Assembly (NCBI RefSeq): GCF_000204055.1
Contig: NW_006768769.1
Location: 1,353,886 to 1,417,885 of the forward strand
From: Melampsora larici-populina 98AG31
Taxonomy: Eukaryota; Basidiomycota; Pucciniomycetes; Pucciniales; Melampsoraceae
Direction: 5' to 3'
Length of the DNA: 64,000 nucleotides
Positions 21,658 through 30,669 of this stretch are shown in pieces (positions within the stretch are counted from its first letter, which is position 1; each line of letters starts with the position of its first letter). Made by a program: the position numbers and the translations under genes. The notes beneath the pieces are model-generated. The model saw only the letters and a program-made list of their open reading frames with translations, was not told the DNA's origin and made no database searches.

Positions 21658-22718
21658 TCAGCTATACTCTCTTCCTTTCCTTCTTCTTTAACACCATCAA
21701 TTTCAGCTAACTTTGACTTATATCTATATCCCCCTCTTCCTCTCCAACTCCCTCTCCAGGTACCCCTTCCTCCTACATTCTTTCTAAGCGGACATCCTCC
21801 TACATAATGATCATCTTTCCCACAATTGTAGCATTGACCTGCATTTCCCCTTCTTTGGTACTCGTCATTAGATATGTTGAATCGATAAGCAGAACAATCC
21901 ATCGCATCCGGATTGAGAGGTGTCGTTGAGGTGGATGGAGTAGCCGCAGTAACTTTCGCTTGGTGAGTCAGGGAGTCATAGTTCCGTTCATTGACTTCGT
22001 TGTCGATCTTGATTGCTAGTTTTGCCATGTCCTCCACATCTTCAAACACATCCCGCACCATATGCACTCTAATTTCACCTTTTAGTCCCTGCTTAAATTG
22101 AGATATTAAAACTGATTGAGGCCATTTTACAATTAACGAGATTTCCGAAAACTTAATCCAATAGTCAGCCACCGATTTAACCTGACGCAGCGCTCGTATT
22201 TCCTTTTCTGCCTTAGCAACCCTTTCAGTATCAAAGAATGTGGCCTTAAAAGATTCGATGAATTTGCTCCACGTCACAAGTCGCATCCTTTCCGAGTCAA
22301 GTAATTGGTCTGTCATGCTTTGACCCCATAGACTCGCCTTGCCATCCATATAAGATAAAGCAAACGCAACTTGTGCTTGCTCGTTAATAAAGGAATCCGC
22401 ATTCATCTGCATATACAAGCTAATTTGATTAACAAAAACTTCCGCCTTTTGACCCTTAGCGCCATCAAATTTGTTTGGCGTGGCTATCTTCGGTGGTCGA
22501 ATGTGTTGCACTTGCTGTACTGGAGCTGGAGTCGTTATAGAAGGTGGGGCCTGGGTTGCAGTTTGAGTATTGATATTACTCGCATTACTTTGATCTATGC
22601 TATTTTTCAATTCTAACCATCTCTTTTCAGCTTCCTCCCTCAGCCGACTCTCTTCCATTACTCTGTTGTTCATCTCCTCCATTTTCTTTACCAAGCTTTC
22701 TATAGTAATGTCCGACAT
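21624..22718 (-). CDS. gag: Gag of the chromovirus
   Basis: A 364-residue structural protein that would form the virus-like particle. It begins with a coiled-coil-like helix (residues 1-45), then a Pro/Thr/Gln-rich linker and a capsid-like region typical of Ty3/Gypsy Gag (FIESFKATFFDTERVAKAEK around 165-185). A CCHC zinc knuckle, CYNCGKDDHYVGGC (near 294-307), is followed by an RG-rich basic tail for RNA binding. It overlaps pol, which lies in the -1 frame; the gag stop is at 21624-21626. Confidence 0.93.
   Translation of the reverse strand: MSDITIESLVKKMEEMNNRVMEESRLREEAEKRWLELKNSIDQSNASNINTQTATQAPPSITTPAPVQQVQHIRPPKIATPNKFDGAKGQKAEVFVNQISLYMQMNADSFINEQAQVAFALSYMDGKASLWGQSMTDQLLDSERMRLVTWSKFIESFKATFFDTERVAKAEKEIRALRQVKSVADYWIKFSEISLIVKWPQSVLISQFKQGLKGEIRVHMVRDVFEDVEDMAKLAIKIDNEVNERNYDSLTHQAKVTAATPSTSTTPLNPDAMDCSAYRFNISNDEYQRRGNAGQCYNCGKDDHYVGGCPLRKNVGGRGTWRGSWRGRGGYRYKSKLAEIDGVKEEGKEESIAENSKNGGAQEC
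21645..21651 (-). promoter_or_regulatory. -1 ribosomal frameshift heptamer A-AAA-AAT
   Basis: On the coding strand the Gag codons here read TCA AAA AAT, giving the canonical X-XXY-YYZ heptamer in the correct phase. The pol frame has a stop at 21658-21660, so the shift has to happen between 21657 and the gag stop at 21624; this is the only slippery site in that interval. Downstream structure was not evaluated. Confidence 0.7.
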
Positions 22719-23077
22719 TTCAGCGTCTACGAATTCCTCGTCCTGTCCGGTTGGACTATCTGGTGCAGTGAAGTCTGGCGTGGTGGCGGATTAAGGTTTT
22801 TAGCGAATTTGCGGGGTGCGTCGATACAATGGATAATCAAGATAAGGTTTGGAAAATCTTCTGTCGGATAAACTTAATCTAATTTGAATCTCTTCTCTGT
22901 TTTACTTTCTTCACAGTACTTCTTTTAATTTCAATCTTTAACTTTCTTCGTCTTTTAATGAACTTTTTCTTTGTTTTAAACTTCTAATCACTTTCACTTC
23001 TAAAATTTTGATTTCTTCTCTTCGGATTTTTTCTTTCTTGCCGTAAGTGTTTTCTCTTGGATCTCGAATGAAATAAG

Positions 23078-23087
23078 ACGTAGCAAT
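23078..23087 (-). promoter_or_regulatory. primer-binding site complementary to the element's own LTR
   Basis: One base inside the 5' LTR, the coding strand reads ATTGCTACGT. This is the exact reverse complement of ACGTAGCAAT inside the LTR (plus strand 23155-23164). There is no TGG start as expected for a tRNA-primed site. In Tf1/sushi elements the 5' end of the mRNA folds back on the primer site and is cleaved to prime reverse transcription. If the same holds here, transcription starts at about 23164. Confidence 0.7.
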
Positions 23088-23088
23088 A

Positions 23089-23258
23089 TGATAGGAGCTG
23101 GCTTGCTGAGATGCAAGAGAGTGAGCGTAAAAGATCCTCTAGGTAAGGTAATAGATTGCTACGTGAGGAACTGTAGTTCTACTCGAGAGAAAGGATAACT
23201 AGAGTACAATACAGTATAAGCATACATGGTAAAGCCTTATAACTAATGGCTCATAACA
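23089..23258 (-). repeat. 5' LTR of the chromovirus
   Basis: A 170-bp LTR identical by eye to 17204-17373; it acts as promoter on the minus strand. If the self-priming model is right, U3 spans 23165-23258 and R/U5 23089-23164. The leader between the primer site and gag (22719-23077) is purine-rich on the coding strand. Confidence 0.95.
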
Positions 23259-23263
23259 ACATC

Positions 23264-24890
23264 TCTCTTAGCCTGATAATTGTTCAAACTTTCCCAAAGT
23301 TTCAAATTGTTGAGGACAATCCAAAATGCTGATTTGGGTGTGTCATATGACCAGAAATACAGCAAATGTTGGAGTATATCAATAGCATATTGGCCCTCAG
23401 TAAGTTCAACATGTGGTTCCTGGAAAATTTCCTGAAATTCAGCAAGAAGACCCTGGACTAGGACAGCCTCTCGAGGTAGTGTGTGACCTGAGAGGTATTC
23501 AGCAACCATTCTATCGGTTGGGTGACGGATTCTACCAATTTGATATCCATCCTCCTTCTCATGTTGTCCTATCAATTCAGCCCTCTTCAAACATTCCTCA
23601 AGTCCATGATCATGGCCTGAATTTCAGAAAGTCAGCAGCAAATATAGTGAATTAAATATAAGGACTACACACCTCTTGTGGGTATTTCCTTTCTCATCCA
23701 ATGATCAAATGCTTCAGTGAATTGTGCTCCATAATCTGGAGAAAGGAAAGTTACAATATACAGGTTTCAGCTCAATGATCATTTTAAAATTTTGTGATAT
23801 AACTCACGCCAAGCAGCTTGTATTTCCAGTTTTACTTGGTTTCTGAGGCCGTCTGGCATTGGTATATTGTCTGTTCTTCCCCATTTTCCTATTTCAAGTG
23901 CTACCCAGATTCCAGTAGCCCAAAGCCTTTCCAGGTCTTTCAGATCATGAGGGTTCAACAAAGATTCCTGAGCCAAGTCTTGGCATTCTTTTACTAGGTG
24001 TTCATGTTTTTTGAGCCAATCAGTCTGAGGAACATGCTGATTACCAAGTGTGTTGACCAATACCAATACCTTCTCTGCTAATTTTTGAATTCCAAAATGT
24101 ACTGGTTGAGAAGGTTGAGATTGAAGATCTTGAATTGTCTTGGTAGTCTTAAAGAAAGAATTGTATACAACAGGTAGAAGTTCATTGAGGGGATCTATTG
24201 AAGCTTGTCTGGTTCTACCCAGTGCCCCCCTTAGGAAATTTCTCCTAGAGGTGGTTGGTGGGGTTTTGGGAAGTTCATGGGAGTAGCTGAGCTTATTGAC
24301 CATTACATCTTCTGGTTGATATGTGTGGAATGTAAGTGGGAATCCTATTTCATCATAGAAGTGCCCCTGTCCCAATGAGCATGAAGGCATGGTGATCAAA
24401 GCCAGTTGGATGAAAAATAGTGGTGATAAAATGTGGAGATTGGTATGCATTGTGGAATATAACTTCAGAAAAGTAGCTGGGGCACAATATCAAGTGTGGT
24501 GAATGAGAACGCCATATAATCATGGATGTGGGTGAAGGGGGATCACTCTGATATCTGGATCTGAAACCATCTGCTGTGCCAAATTCACAGCACAGTCAGT
24601 TTTACCTTGATACATGTCATGAGTCATAATTTGAAGCAAGTGGGGTGGCTCAGACCTTGTCTCACCACCACTACAGTACACTTTGTGGAGCTACTTGCAT
24701 CTAAAGAGTGAGTCAGATTTACTGAAAACACTGGCCGCCCTCATACTACAGTAAAATATGTTGTGTTTGTTGTGACCGTGAGGAACATATGTCCAGAAAG
24801 GAATGACGTCATCATCTTGCAAGTCTTATCCAGGTGCAGTTTACACAGTCACCACTTTGGAAGCTTTGCTTGTAAGGTTGTACCTAATTG
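23264..24890 (-). repeat. segmental duplication, copy B, 5' part
   Basis: Collinear with about 5170-6850 of copy A: part of exon 3, exons 2 and 1, and the upstream relic. Nearly identical over exons 1-2 and their introns. Confidence 0.85.
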
Positions 24891-25483
24891 TACCTTTGGA
24901 TCAATTACCCATGGTTCATTTGGATGTGTCACACTTCCAAAGTCCCAAAATGTATCATCACTTGGCATGCTTTTCACCTTGTCAGATAAAGGGCAATCTA
25001 CTTGATTGTTACGTTGTGTATTTGCATTGAAATTTAATGCTTGACGCGCAAGAGCTTGGTATTTCTTCTCCAGTTGGCTTCCTTTGTTTCCAGGAGGCGC
25101 TTATGCCTCTGAAGATGGTGGGTTCCTGCCAAAAAGCAAGATAAGTTTCTAGGTTTTGATCACAAGCAACAAACTACTCACCCAGACGTAGGTTTGATTG
25201 CTTTTGTTCTTCTATAACACCCTTGGCATCATGTAATTTCAATTTAGCTGCTTGCAATGAAATCAAAAATTCCCCTGAAGAGCTGAAGTCAACCTGAGAT
25301 TAGTAAGAGTAGGAGATTAGAAAGAATGGTGAGTGTTCTTAGTCTGGTAGTTACTCACACAATGCTGCAGGTAGGCCACGGAACTCCTCTCAAGACTCCA
25401 CCAATCTCATCAGCAACTGAATCTATCTCATCCTTGAGTATAGCTAATGTATCAACTGTCTGAGTGAGTATTGTACACTGCAT
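24840..25483 (-). pseudogene. degenerate multi-exon transposase-like gene (possibly KDZ type)
   Basis: Three exons can be read: 25361-25483 (start ATG, MQCTILTQTVDTLAILKDEI), 25182-25293 and 25125 leftward, with GTGTGA and GTGAGT donors and CAG acceptors. The third exon carries ETKEANWRR and, after a one-base frame slip near 25050, ALARQALNFN, then DTFWDFGSVTHPNEPW and LQAKLPKW, where a stop interrupts a W-W pair preserved at 6820. The WDFG...THPxEPW block reminds me of KDZ-type transposases abundant in basidiomycetes. That identification is from memory and uncertain. It is clearly not functional. Confidence 0.4.
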
Positions 25484-26478
25484 GCTATGCAGGTAAATCA
25501 AATACCCAAGTAACATAACATCTTCACAACAAGTTGAACATTCTAAAAGCCTGGCTGATTTCTGACTCCAGAAGCAAACAATATATATTTAGACTTGTGA
25601 GAAATTGATTCAATTGATTCTGTAACTTTGATTGTCCATTCACTGCCTTCAGTTTTTGTCAGCCGGAGTCATAACCAAATGGTGAATGTGAAGAATCCAA
25701 AGCTAGAACACACCCACAAAATGTACATTCAAAGCTAAAGGATAAATTGATTTTTTGGTTCTTGGTGAAAGCAATTATGATAGTCGTAGTAATTGCAAAT
25801 CTTTGTTTATATACATAGGAATATTGAGACATCAGCTTGACATACTTTGCCCTTTTTATTCATGGGTTGGGAAAAATGGATAAGTCATGAACTTGCAAAG
25901 GGCCTTCATGAACATTGCTCCTAAATGAAATCAAACAGTTTTGGGCAAAATACCAAGGTGTAATGCCTAGGGTAACAATATTCTTCATAATATATATAAG
26001 AGATTGCTAGATGCCACCCACAGGCTACATCCAGAAACTGTTTGAGAGTGCCTACATGGGTGTAGCCTGTGGGTGGTATCTAGATAACTGGTTGAAGTAG
26101 ATCAATCTTTATGGAAAAGACTTGCGGATAACCATAGCGGGAAAAGTGGAGATCAAATATGGCACAGATCTTAGTCAAATCCATGACACACTTCTTTGTC
26201 AAATGGAAATCCAAAAAAAACTTACTTTGATGAATTTTGTGACCAGCAAGAAGGTTATCAAGGTTGACGAGATACTGTCAAATAATGGAGTGATTGGCAA
26301 TGGATGCTTGGAAGTTTTCTCATTGCTGGTTGCCCAAACCAGAGGCAAACACAGTGAACACATCAGCTTTAACCTAACAGATTTAGGTTTTGGCTCACTT
26401 TTTGACAGAGGGAAATCAGGGGAAATCTGTTTTTGCAAACCACAGACTTGCAGGGAAGTGTTCAGTCGGGTTTGCGAC
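25484..26478. other. intergenic, with an inverted repeat at 26007-26083
   Basis: Mostly unassigned AT-rich sequence; its left part resembles 13570-13840. At 26007-26029 and 26061-26083 are 23-nt arms matching at 22 positions (CTAGATGCCACCCACAGG... against ...CCTGTGGGTGGTATCTAG) around a 31-nt loop. The arms could form a stable hairpin and may mark a tiny foldback element. The open frame at 26122-26505 has no recognisable domain. Confidence 0.45.
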
Positions 26479-26869
26479 CAACAGTGGCTTGCTAAGCTAA
26501 GCTAAGGATTTTCGCCACCTTGGCTTAGCTTAGCTAGAAGCCGCTAACAAAAAATTTGCAAACACTAATCTTAGCGGATTTCTGCTGAAACTAAGCCATT
26601 AGCTTAGCGGGCGTAAAATGACACCCGCTAAGCCAATTAATTGGCCGCTAAACCGCTAATAGTGGCTTAGCAGCCCTTTTTTGCACTTGAAACGTGTTTT
26701 TTTGATAGCTAAGCTTCCGGCTTAGCTTAGCGCAGACCCGCTAAAGGAAAAATCAAAATTTGATTAGCTTAGCTTGAGTGCGCTAAGGATTTAGCATTAT
26801 CTTAGCAATAAAAAATCACTAAGCTAATGCACCACTAAGCGCTAACTTAGCTTAGCTGTGCCACCGTTG
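26479..26869. mobile_element. 391-bp MITE rich in GCTTAGC motifs
   Basis: Ends are CAACAGTGGC and, inverted, CAACGGTGGC, followed on both sides by GCTAAGCTAAG. It is flanked by perfect 7-bp repeats TTGCGAC (26472-26478 and 26870-26876). The interior contains more than fifteen GCTTAGC/GCTAAGC or TTAGCGG motifs in both orientations. No coding capacity. CAGTGG-type ends plus a 7-8-bp duplication suggest hAT, but the 7-bp length leaves this open. Confidence 0.75.
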
Positions 26870-26939
26870 TTGCGACTGTTGGCGGTCTGCTTGCCCTTTC
26901 TCCGGCGATCCGGGGGCCATCATGATCGGCGGCTCGATT

Positions 26940-27180
26940 AACGACTGAATGCAGGCCGCCTGTGGATAGCCCGCAGTCGGTCTTCAGGCCAATTTGCAAC
27001 CTGGCCATCTGGCGTCTGCGCGCTCAAAGCGGCCTATCTACAGGCGGCCTGTAGAAAGGGCACAGCCGGTCTTCAGGCCAATATTTGATCTGACCAAAAT
27101 CACATCTGCACGCCGGAAGTATGGCCGACTGCAGGCCTCCTGTGGATAACCCGCAGTTGGTCTACCGGCCATTTTTTGCT
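26940..27180. repeat. three degenerate ~90-bp direct repeats, GC-rich
   Basis: Units at about 26950, 27041 and 27132 share the order GCAGGCCGCCTGTGGATA, CCCGCAGTCGGTCTTCAGG, CCAAT with 80-90% similarity by eye. GC content is much higher than the surroundings. No coding frame persists through all copies, so this is a non-coding repeat of unknown origin. Confidence 0.65.
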
Positions 27181-27367
27181 CAGACCAATCTCAGACCATG
27201 TCAGGCCAATTTCTGACAAAAAGTCCTCCCATGGTGTAGACCTTGCAGATTTGGGGGGTCCGGATGGAAATCTGGAGGCCCCCGACTTCTCACCCCCGAT
27301 TGTGCAAGCTCCGCTGGAGTGTTTTTTTGCGTTTTGACCCCCTACATTGCTGGGGGCCCGCAAAGAC

Positions 27368-27517
27368 TGATGCAGGAGTGAGTATGAGTTTACTCAGTAG
27401 AGTGAGTATTATTGAGCATACTGAGTATTTTTGCCTATTTTTGGCCCTGTAAACCCATACAAAGTGAGTATCAGTTGAGTATATACTCATACTTGGTACT
27501 CATTCCTGCATCCCTGC
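27368..27517. mobile_element. ~150-bp foldback element rich in GAGTA/TACTC
   Basis: The ends GATGCAGGAGTGAGTATGAG and, inverted, GATGCAGGAATGAGTACCAAG are imperfect inverted repeats. The interior consists of repeated GAGTAT/ATACTC motifs. GCAAAG occurs just outside each end, at slightly different distance, so a target duplication is not established. Confidence 0.5.
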
Positions 27518-28003
27518 GCAAAGTAGGTGGACCATTGTGGATGCTCTTAGAGCATCCACTATCATGACGGTGTTTTATCGTAAGTTTTGTGTTCCTGAGC
27601 GCGAAATGTAATCATGTGTGTAACAACTAAAATGGTAAACGCATGAAATCTACTATGAGCTGATTTACCATCTGGTTTACCAATGATAAGTCAAGGTAAT
27701 TTGATTAACTCCACAGTGGCAAAATCACCAATCAAAATATCATATCTTAACCAACTCATCTACTCATTCCTCACCAATGACTGCTCTCACAGGGGGAAAA
27801 ATAGAAGCTCACATAGATGTGAGCAGAGAAAGTTTGGAGGTTTCTCCAAGATTGTTTCCAGCTTGTTTCCAAATTTCTTCTGATTTTCCTCCAGTTTTCT
27901 TTCAGCTCATCATCTGCTCAAATGGTCCGCATGTCCTGAGCAGATGAGTTAGGCCTTCCTCAGGCTTTATCCCTCAACCAAGAAGCCTGAGGGAGGGCTA
28001 GCT

Positions 28004-28156
28004 CATCTTCTCAGGTCATCTCGGGCCCTCCAATGCTCAGCCTGCACAGTCAAGTGACCAAATGTGATTGAGCGGTGAGAGATCATCTTCTCAGGTCATC
28101 TCGGGCCCTCCAATGCTCAGCCTGCACAGTCAAGTGACCAAATGTGATTGAGCGGT
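28004..28156. repeat. two copies of an 80-bp direct repeat
   Basis: Units begin at 28004 and 28084 (CATCTTCTCAGGTCATCTCG) and are almost identical over about 73 bp to GATTGAGCGGT. Internal to the CACAG-ended element. Confidence 0.9.
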
Positions 28157-28180
28157 AGGTGAGCAGCTGAGTTGAACTGT

Positions 28181-28570
28181 GCAGCCCCTCAGCCAATACT
28201 CAGTGACATCCTTTGGATACTTCCAATCCCAGGAACGCCATTGAGGAATAGCTGAGCAGCCCCTCAGCCAATACTCAGTGACATCCTTTGGATACTTCCA
28301 ATCCCAGGAACGCCATTGAGGAATAGCTGAGCAGCCCCTCAGCCAATACTCAGTGAGATCCTTTGGATCCTCCTGATCCCAGGAATACCACTGAAGACTA
28401 GCTGAGCAGCTGTGCTGAGCTGAGCATCCCCTCAGCCAATACTGAGTGAGATTCTTTGGATACTTCCAATCCCAGGTATGCCACTGAGGACTAGCTGCGC
28501 AGCCCCTTGGCTAGTACTCAGTGACATCCTTTGGATCCTTCTGAAGGTGATTCTGAGTATACAGTGATGT
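28181..28570. repeat. five-unit ~75-bp minisatellite
   Basis: Units starting at about 28181, 28256, 28331, 28424 and 28499 share GCAGCCCCTCAGCCAATACT and CATCCTTTGGATAC. Units 1 and 2 are nearly identical, the later ones more diverged, and one spacing is 93 bp. Internal to the CACAG-ended element. Confidence 0.9.
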
Positions 28571-29244
28571 GTCAGCTGGGTCCTGAGCACTCATCCAATG
28601 GATGATCCATGCTCAAGAGAGGCTCATCCAAGATGAAGATGAGCATGCTTTAGCAAACTCAAGCAATACCTAAGTATTACAGGCTGAGCACTTTGGAACC
28701 ACCAAAATGGTGAATTGAAAGAATCTGAAGGAAATTGAAACATTTTTGGAGTTATCAGGAAGGTACCCTCTGCTCACATCTATGTGAGCTTTTATTTTTC
28801 CCCCTGTGTCTTGTGACCAGGCAGATTGATGCCTGTCAACTGCAGGGTTCATATTTGAGTATGGGCAACAAGACAGCCTTGCTTAATTTGAGTAAAATCA
28901 ATTGTGCAAGCTCGCTTTTTTTGAGAAAACAAGCTCAACATGATTTGGAGGGTTCAGAGGGTAGATCAACTGTTCATATGTTAGTATCTTGAGATCAGAG
29001 GGTAGTGGTCAAGTGGAAGTACTGGATGTAGAGCTGGATGGATGGCTGTTGACTGTTTTGATGTGCCAAAAGTTTACAATAAATCAAGTCGTAGGCTTTT
29101 GTAGATTTGAACAAGCGGCCTGCAAGACTTGACACGGTCGTACGGACCACATGTCTAAAACAGGTCCATAGTGGACCTGTCTGGATTTTAGCGTTATTGT
29201 AACACTAAATCACATTGTTAACGCACCCATAGTGGATGCTCTTA

Positions 29245-30131
29245 GCCCTTTGGCACGAGGAACTTTGTTAAGTTTGATATGGTTCACCGTATCTGTGTGG
29301 CGGTCTCTCGAGGACAAGCGCACACAGACTGCCTTTGAGGCACAAAGGCAACTTGTGTGTGCTTGCCAACAAGCAAACACCACACAAATACGGTGGTTGC
29401 TAGTGCCAAGAAGCGTCAAATCTTGGACCAGATATTTCTCAAAAACTACACTTCAAGACAAGATTTAGTTATGTTGTAGAAACCAACTACAGCCGTTGTG
29501 AGAACTAATGGTAACTTTTTTTTATTTTGTGTTGTGTTGAGAATTAATTCAAAACTAGCAAAAACTAGAAAAAACTCCTTTTTGACCATGAGTACTGTGA
29601 GATAGAAGCATATTGCAGGAGCCAAAACAAGCTTTAGGCCTATGAGATAAAAAAAAACTGAGTTTTGGACCAAAGATTAAACTCTAGTTAAAACTTGGTG
29701 ACACCCATCACCTCAAAAATTACCAATAGTTCTCACAATGGCTGTAAAACAAGAAGTTCAAATATTGAATTTCCAATGGCATATCTAGATTGCCATCAAT
29801 GCCAGGAGTCCAACAGTATCTTTGGCTCACAAATTCAGTGAGTTTTCTTGCTTGGCCTCAAGTTGGAAGAGTAATACCCGCTGGTCCAAACGCTTCTCGG
29901 CACTACCAACCATACACACTGCCATGTTGAAGTACATACGTGACAAGTCCCGAAATGGGATATGTCAATATTCATCTTCATTGAAACAATTGCCTCAAAC
30001 CCAGAGATCACACACTTTCTTGTGATGATCTTGGTACAATATATGTAGTGGATTAATGTTGCCCTCTCTTTGATTTTTGTACCAAGTTGTCGGCATTTTT
30101 TATCGCACAAAAATCCACACATGAAGTTACG
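29245..30131. other. spacer between two PIF-type elements, no gene
   Basis: Contains only short open frames without domain signature. AT-rich; nothing recognised. Confidence 0.4.
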
Positions 30132-30134
30132 TAA

Positions 30135-30425
30135 GAGCACCCACTATGGTTCATTAACTCAGTGATTTAGTGTTACCCTAACGCTAAAATACCAACAGGT
30201 CCACTATGGACCTGTTTTAGACATGCGGTCCGTGCGGCTGCGTCAAGTCTTGCACTTTGTGTGCTCAGATTTACGCAAGCCTACGACTTGATTTATTGTA
30301 GGAACTAGGGAAAGCAGACAATAAATCATCCCATAGTGGATTTCATGTGGTTACCAACTTTGGTAAAACACACATGATCAAAATGCAAACTTTACGATAA
30401 AACACTCCCACCGTAGTGGGTGCTC
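30135..30425. mobile_element. PIF/Harbinger-type MITE, 291 bp, complete
   Basis: Ends GAGCACCCACTATGG and, inverted, GAGCACCCACTACGG, flanked by TAA on both sides (30132-30134, 30426-30428). It shares internal sequence with the ends of the element at 27550-29241, in opposite orientation (AACAGGTCCACTATGGACC; CAAGTCGTAGGC). Non-autonomous. Confidence 0.9.
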
Positions 30426-30669
30426 TAACTCCATTTATGATCTGGCCAGTTTTGCCTACATTCACCGTGCTACATGTATTGGGAATGGATGAGGAGATTA
30501 TTCATCACGGACTCATGAATCAAATCACATCTTCTGAAGATGATGGAATGGCAATATATTTTTACGAAATAAATACTAAACCTTCACCAAGAACAGCGAT
30601 TGGGTTTAGAACAGACTTAAAAATCATCTTTGCAAGATCATTCACAAGCCATGTAAAAAACTAGAAATA

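Larger units (their letters stand above)
17204..23258 (-). mobile_element. Ty3/Gypsy chromovirus (LTR retrotransposon), full length, young
   Basis: A 6055-bp element with 170-bp LTRs that appear identical by eye. Target-site duplications of ACATC lie at 17199-17203 and 23259-23263. LTRs start TG and end CA. On the minus strand the order is 5' LTR, self-complementary primer site, leader, gag, pol, polypurine tract, 3' LTR. Pol order PR-RT-RNaseH-IN-chromodomain places it in the chromoviruses. Identical LTRs, intact frames and a perfect duplication mean that it inserted recently and may be active. It disrupts the copy B secreted-protein gene in sense orientation. Confidence 0.95.
16110..24450 (-). 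pseudogene. secreted ~695-residue protein, copy B, split by an LTR retrotransposon
   Basis: Paralog of the gene at 4068-6371. Exon 1 is 23808-24450, exon 2 23673-23735, exon 3 23264-23616 continued at 16834-17203, exon 4 16110-16768. Exon 1 is open over its whole length and starts with a signal peptide (hydrophobic LFFIQLALITMPSC). Leaving out the retrotransposon and one ACATC duplicate, all four exons stay in frame. Exon 3 then has the same 723-bp length as in copy A. Its donor has moved: a 2-bp deletion relative to copy A is compensated by using GTAGGT, which keeps the phase. The gene was thus intact until the insertion cut its third exon. The C-terminus differs from copy A (last exon 659 versus 683 bp). 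Function unknown. Confidence 0.8.
27788..28808. mobile_element. 1021-bp CACAG-ended element nested in the PIF element
   Basis: Terminal inverted repeats of ~40 bp (CACAGGGGGAAAAATA, then a palindrome GCTCACATAGATGTGAGC) bound the element. The 3-bp duplication TCT flanks it (27785-27787, 28809-28811). CAC termini and a 3-bp duplication suggest CACTA-like mobilisation. The interior is made of tandem repeats, without coding sequence. Confidence 0.8.
27550..29241. mobile_element. PIF/Harbinger-type element, 1.69 kb, carrying a nested insertion
   Basis: The element starts GAGCATCCACTAT and ends ATAGTGGATGCTC, flanked by TTA on both sides (27547-27549, 29242-29244), the target preference of PIF/Harbinger elements. 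Its outer ~130 bp (left) and ~170 bp (right) match, in reverse orientation, the 291-bp element at 30135-30425. It has been enlarged by a 1021-bp element at 27788-28808. No transposase frame is visible. On the left, the sequence GTGGATGCTC before the TTA looks like the end of another member abutting it. Confidence 0.8.

Noticed and set aside
17204..23258. tRNA-primed retroelement (standard initiator-Met primer site)
   Set aside because: The sequence after the 5' LTR does not start TGG and matches the element's own LTR instead.
27100..27490. Overlapping Gly/Ser/Pro-rich open frames
   Set aside because: They coincide with GC-rich direct repeats and a foldback element and have no splice structure or motif.
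28004..28570. CRISPR-like array
   Set aside because: Units are 75-80 bp, contiguous without spacers, within a transposable element of a eukaryote: a minisatellite.
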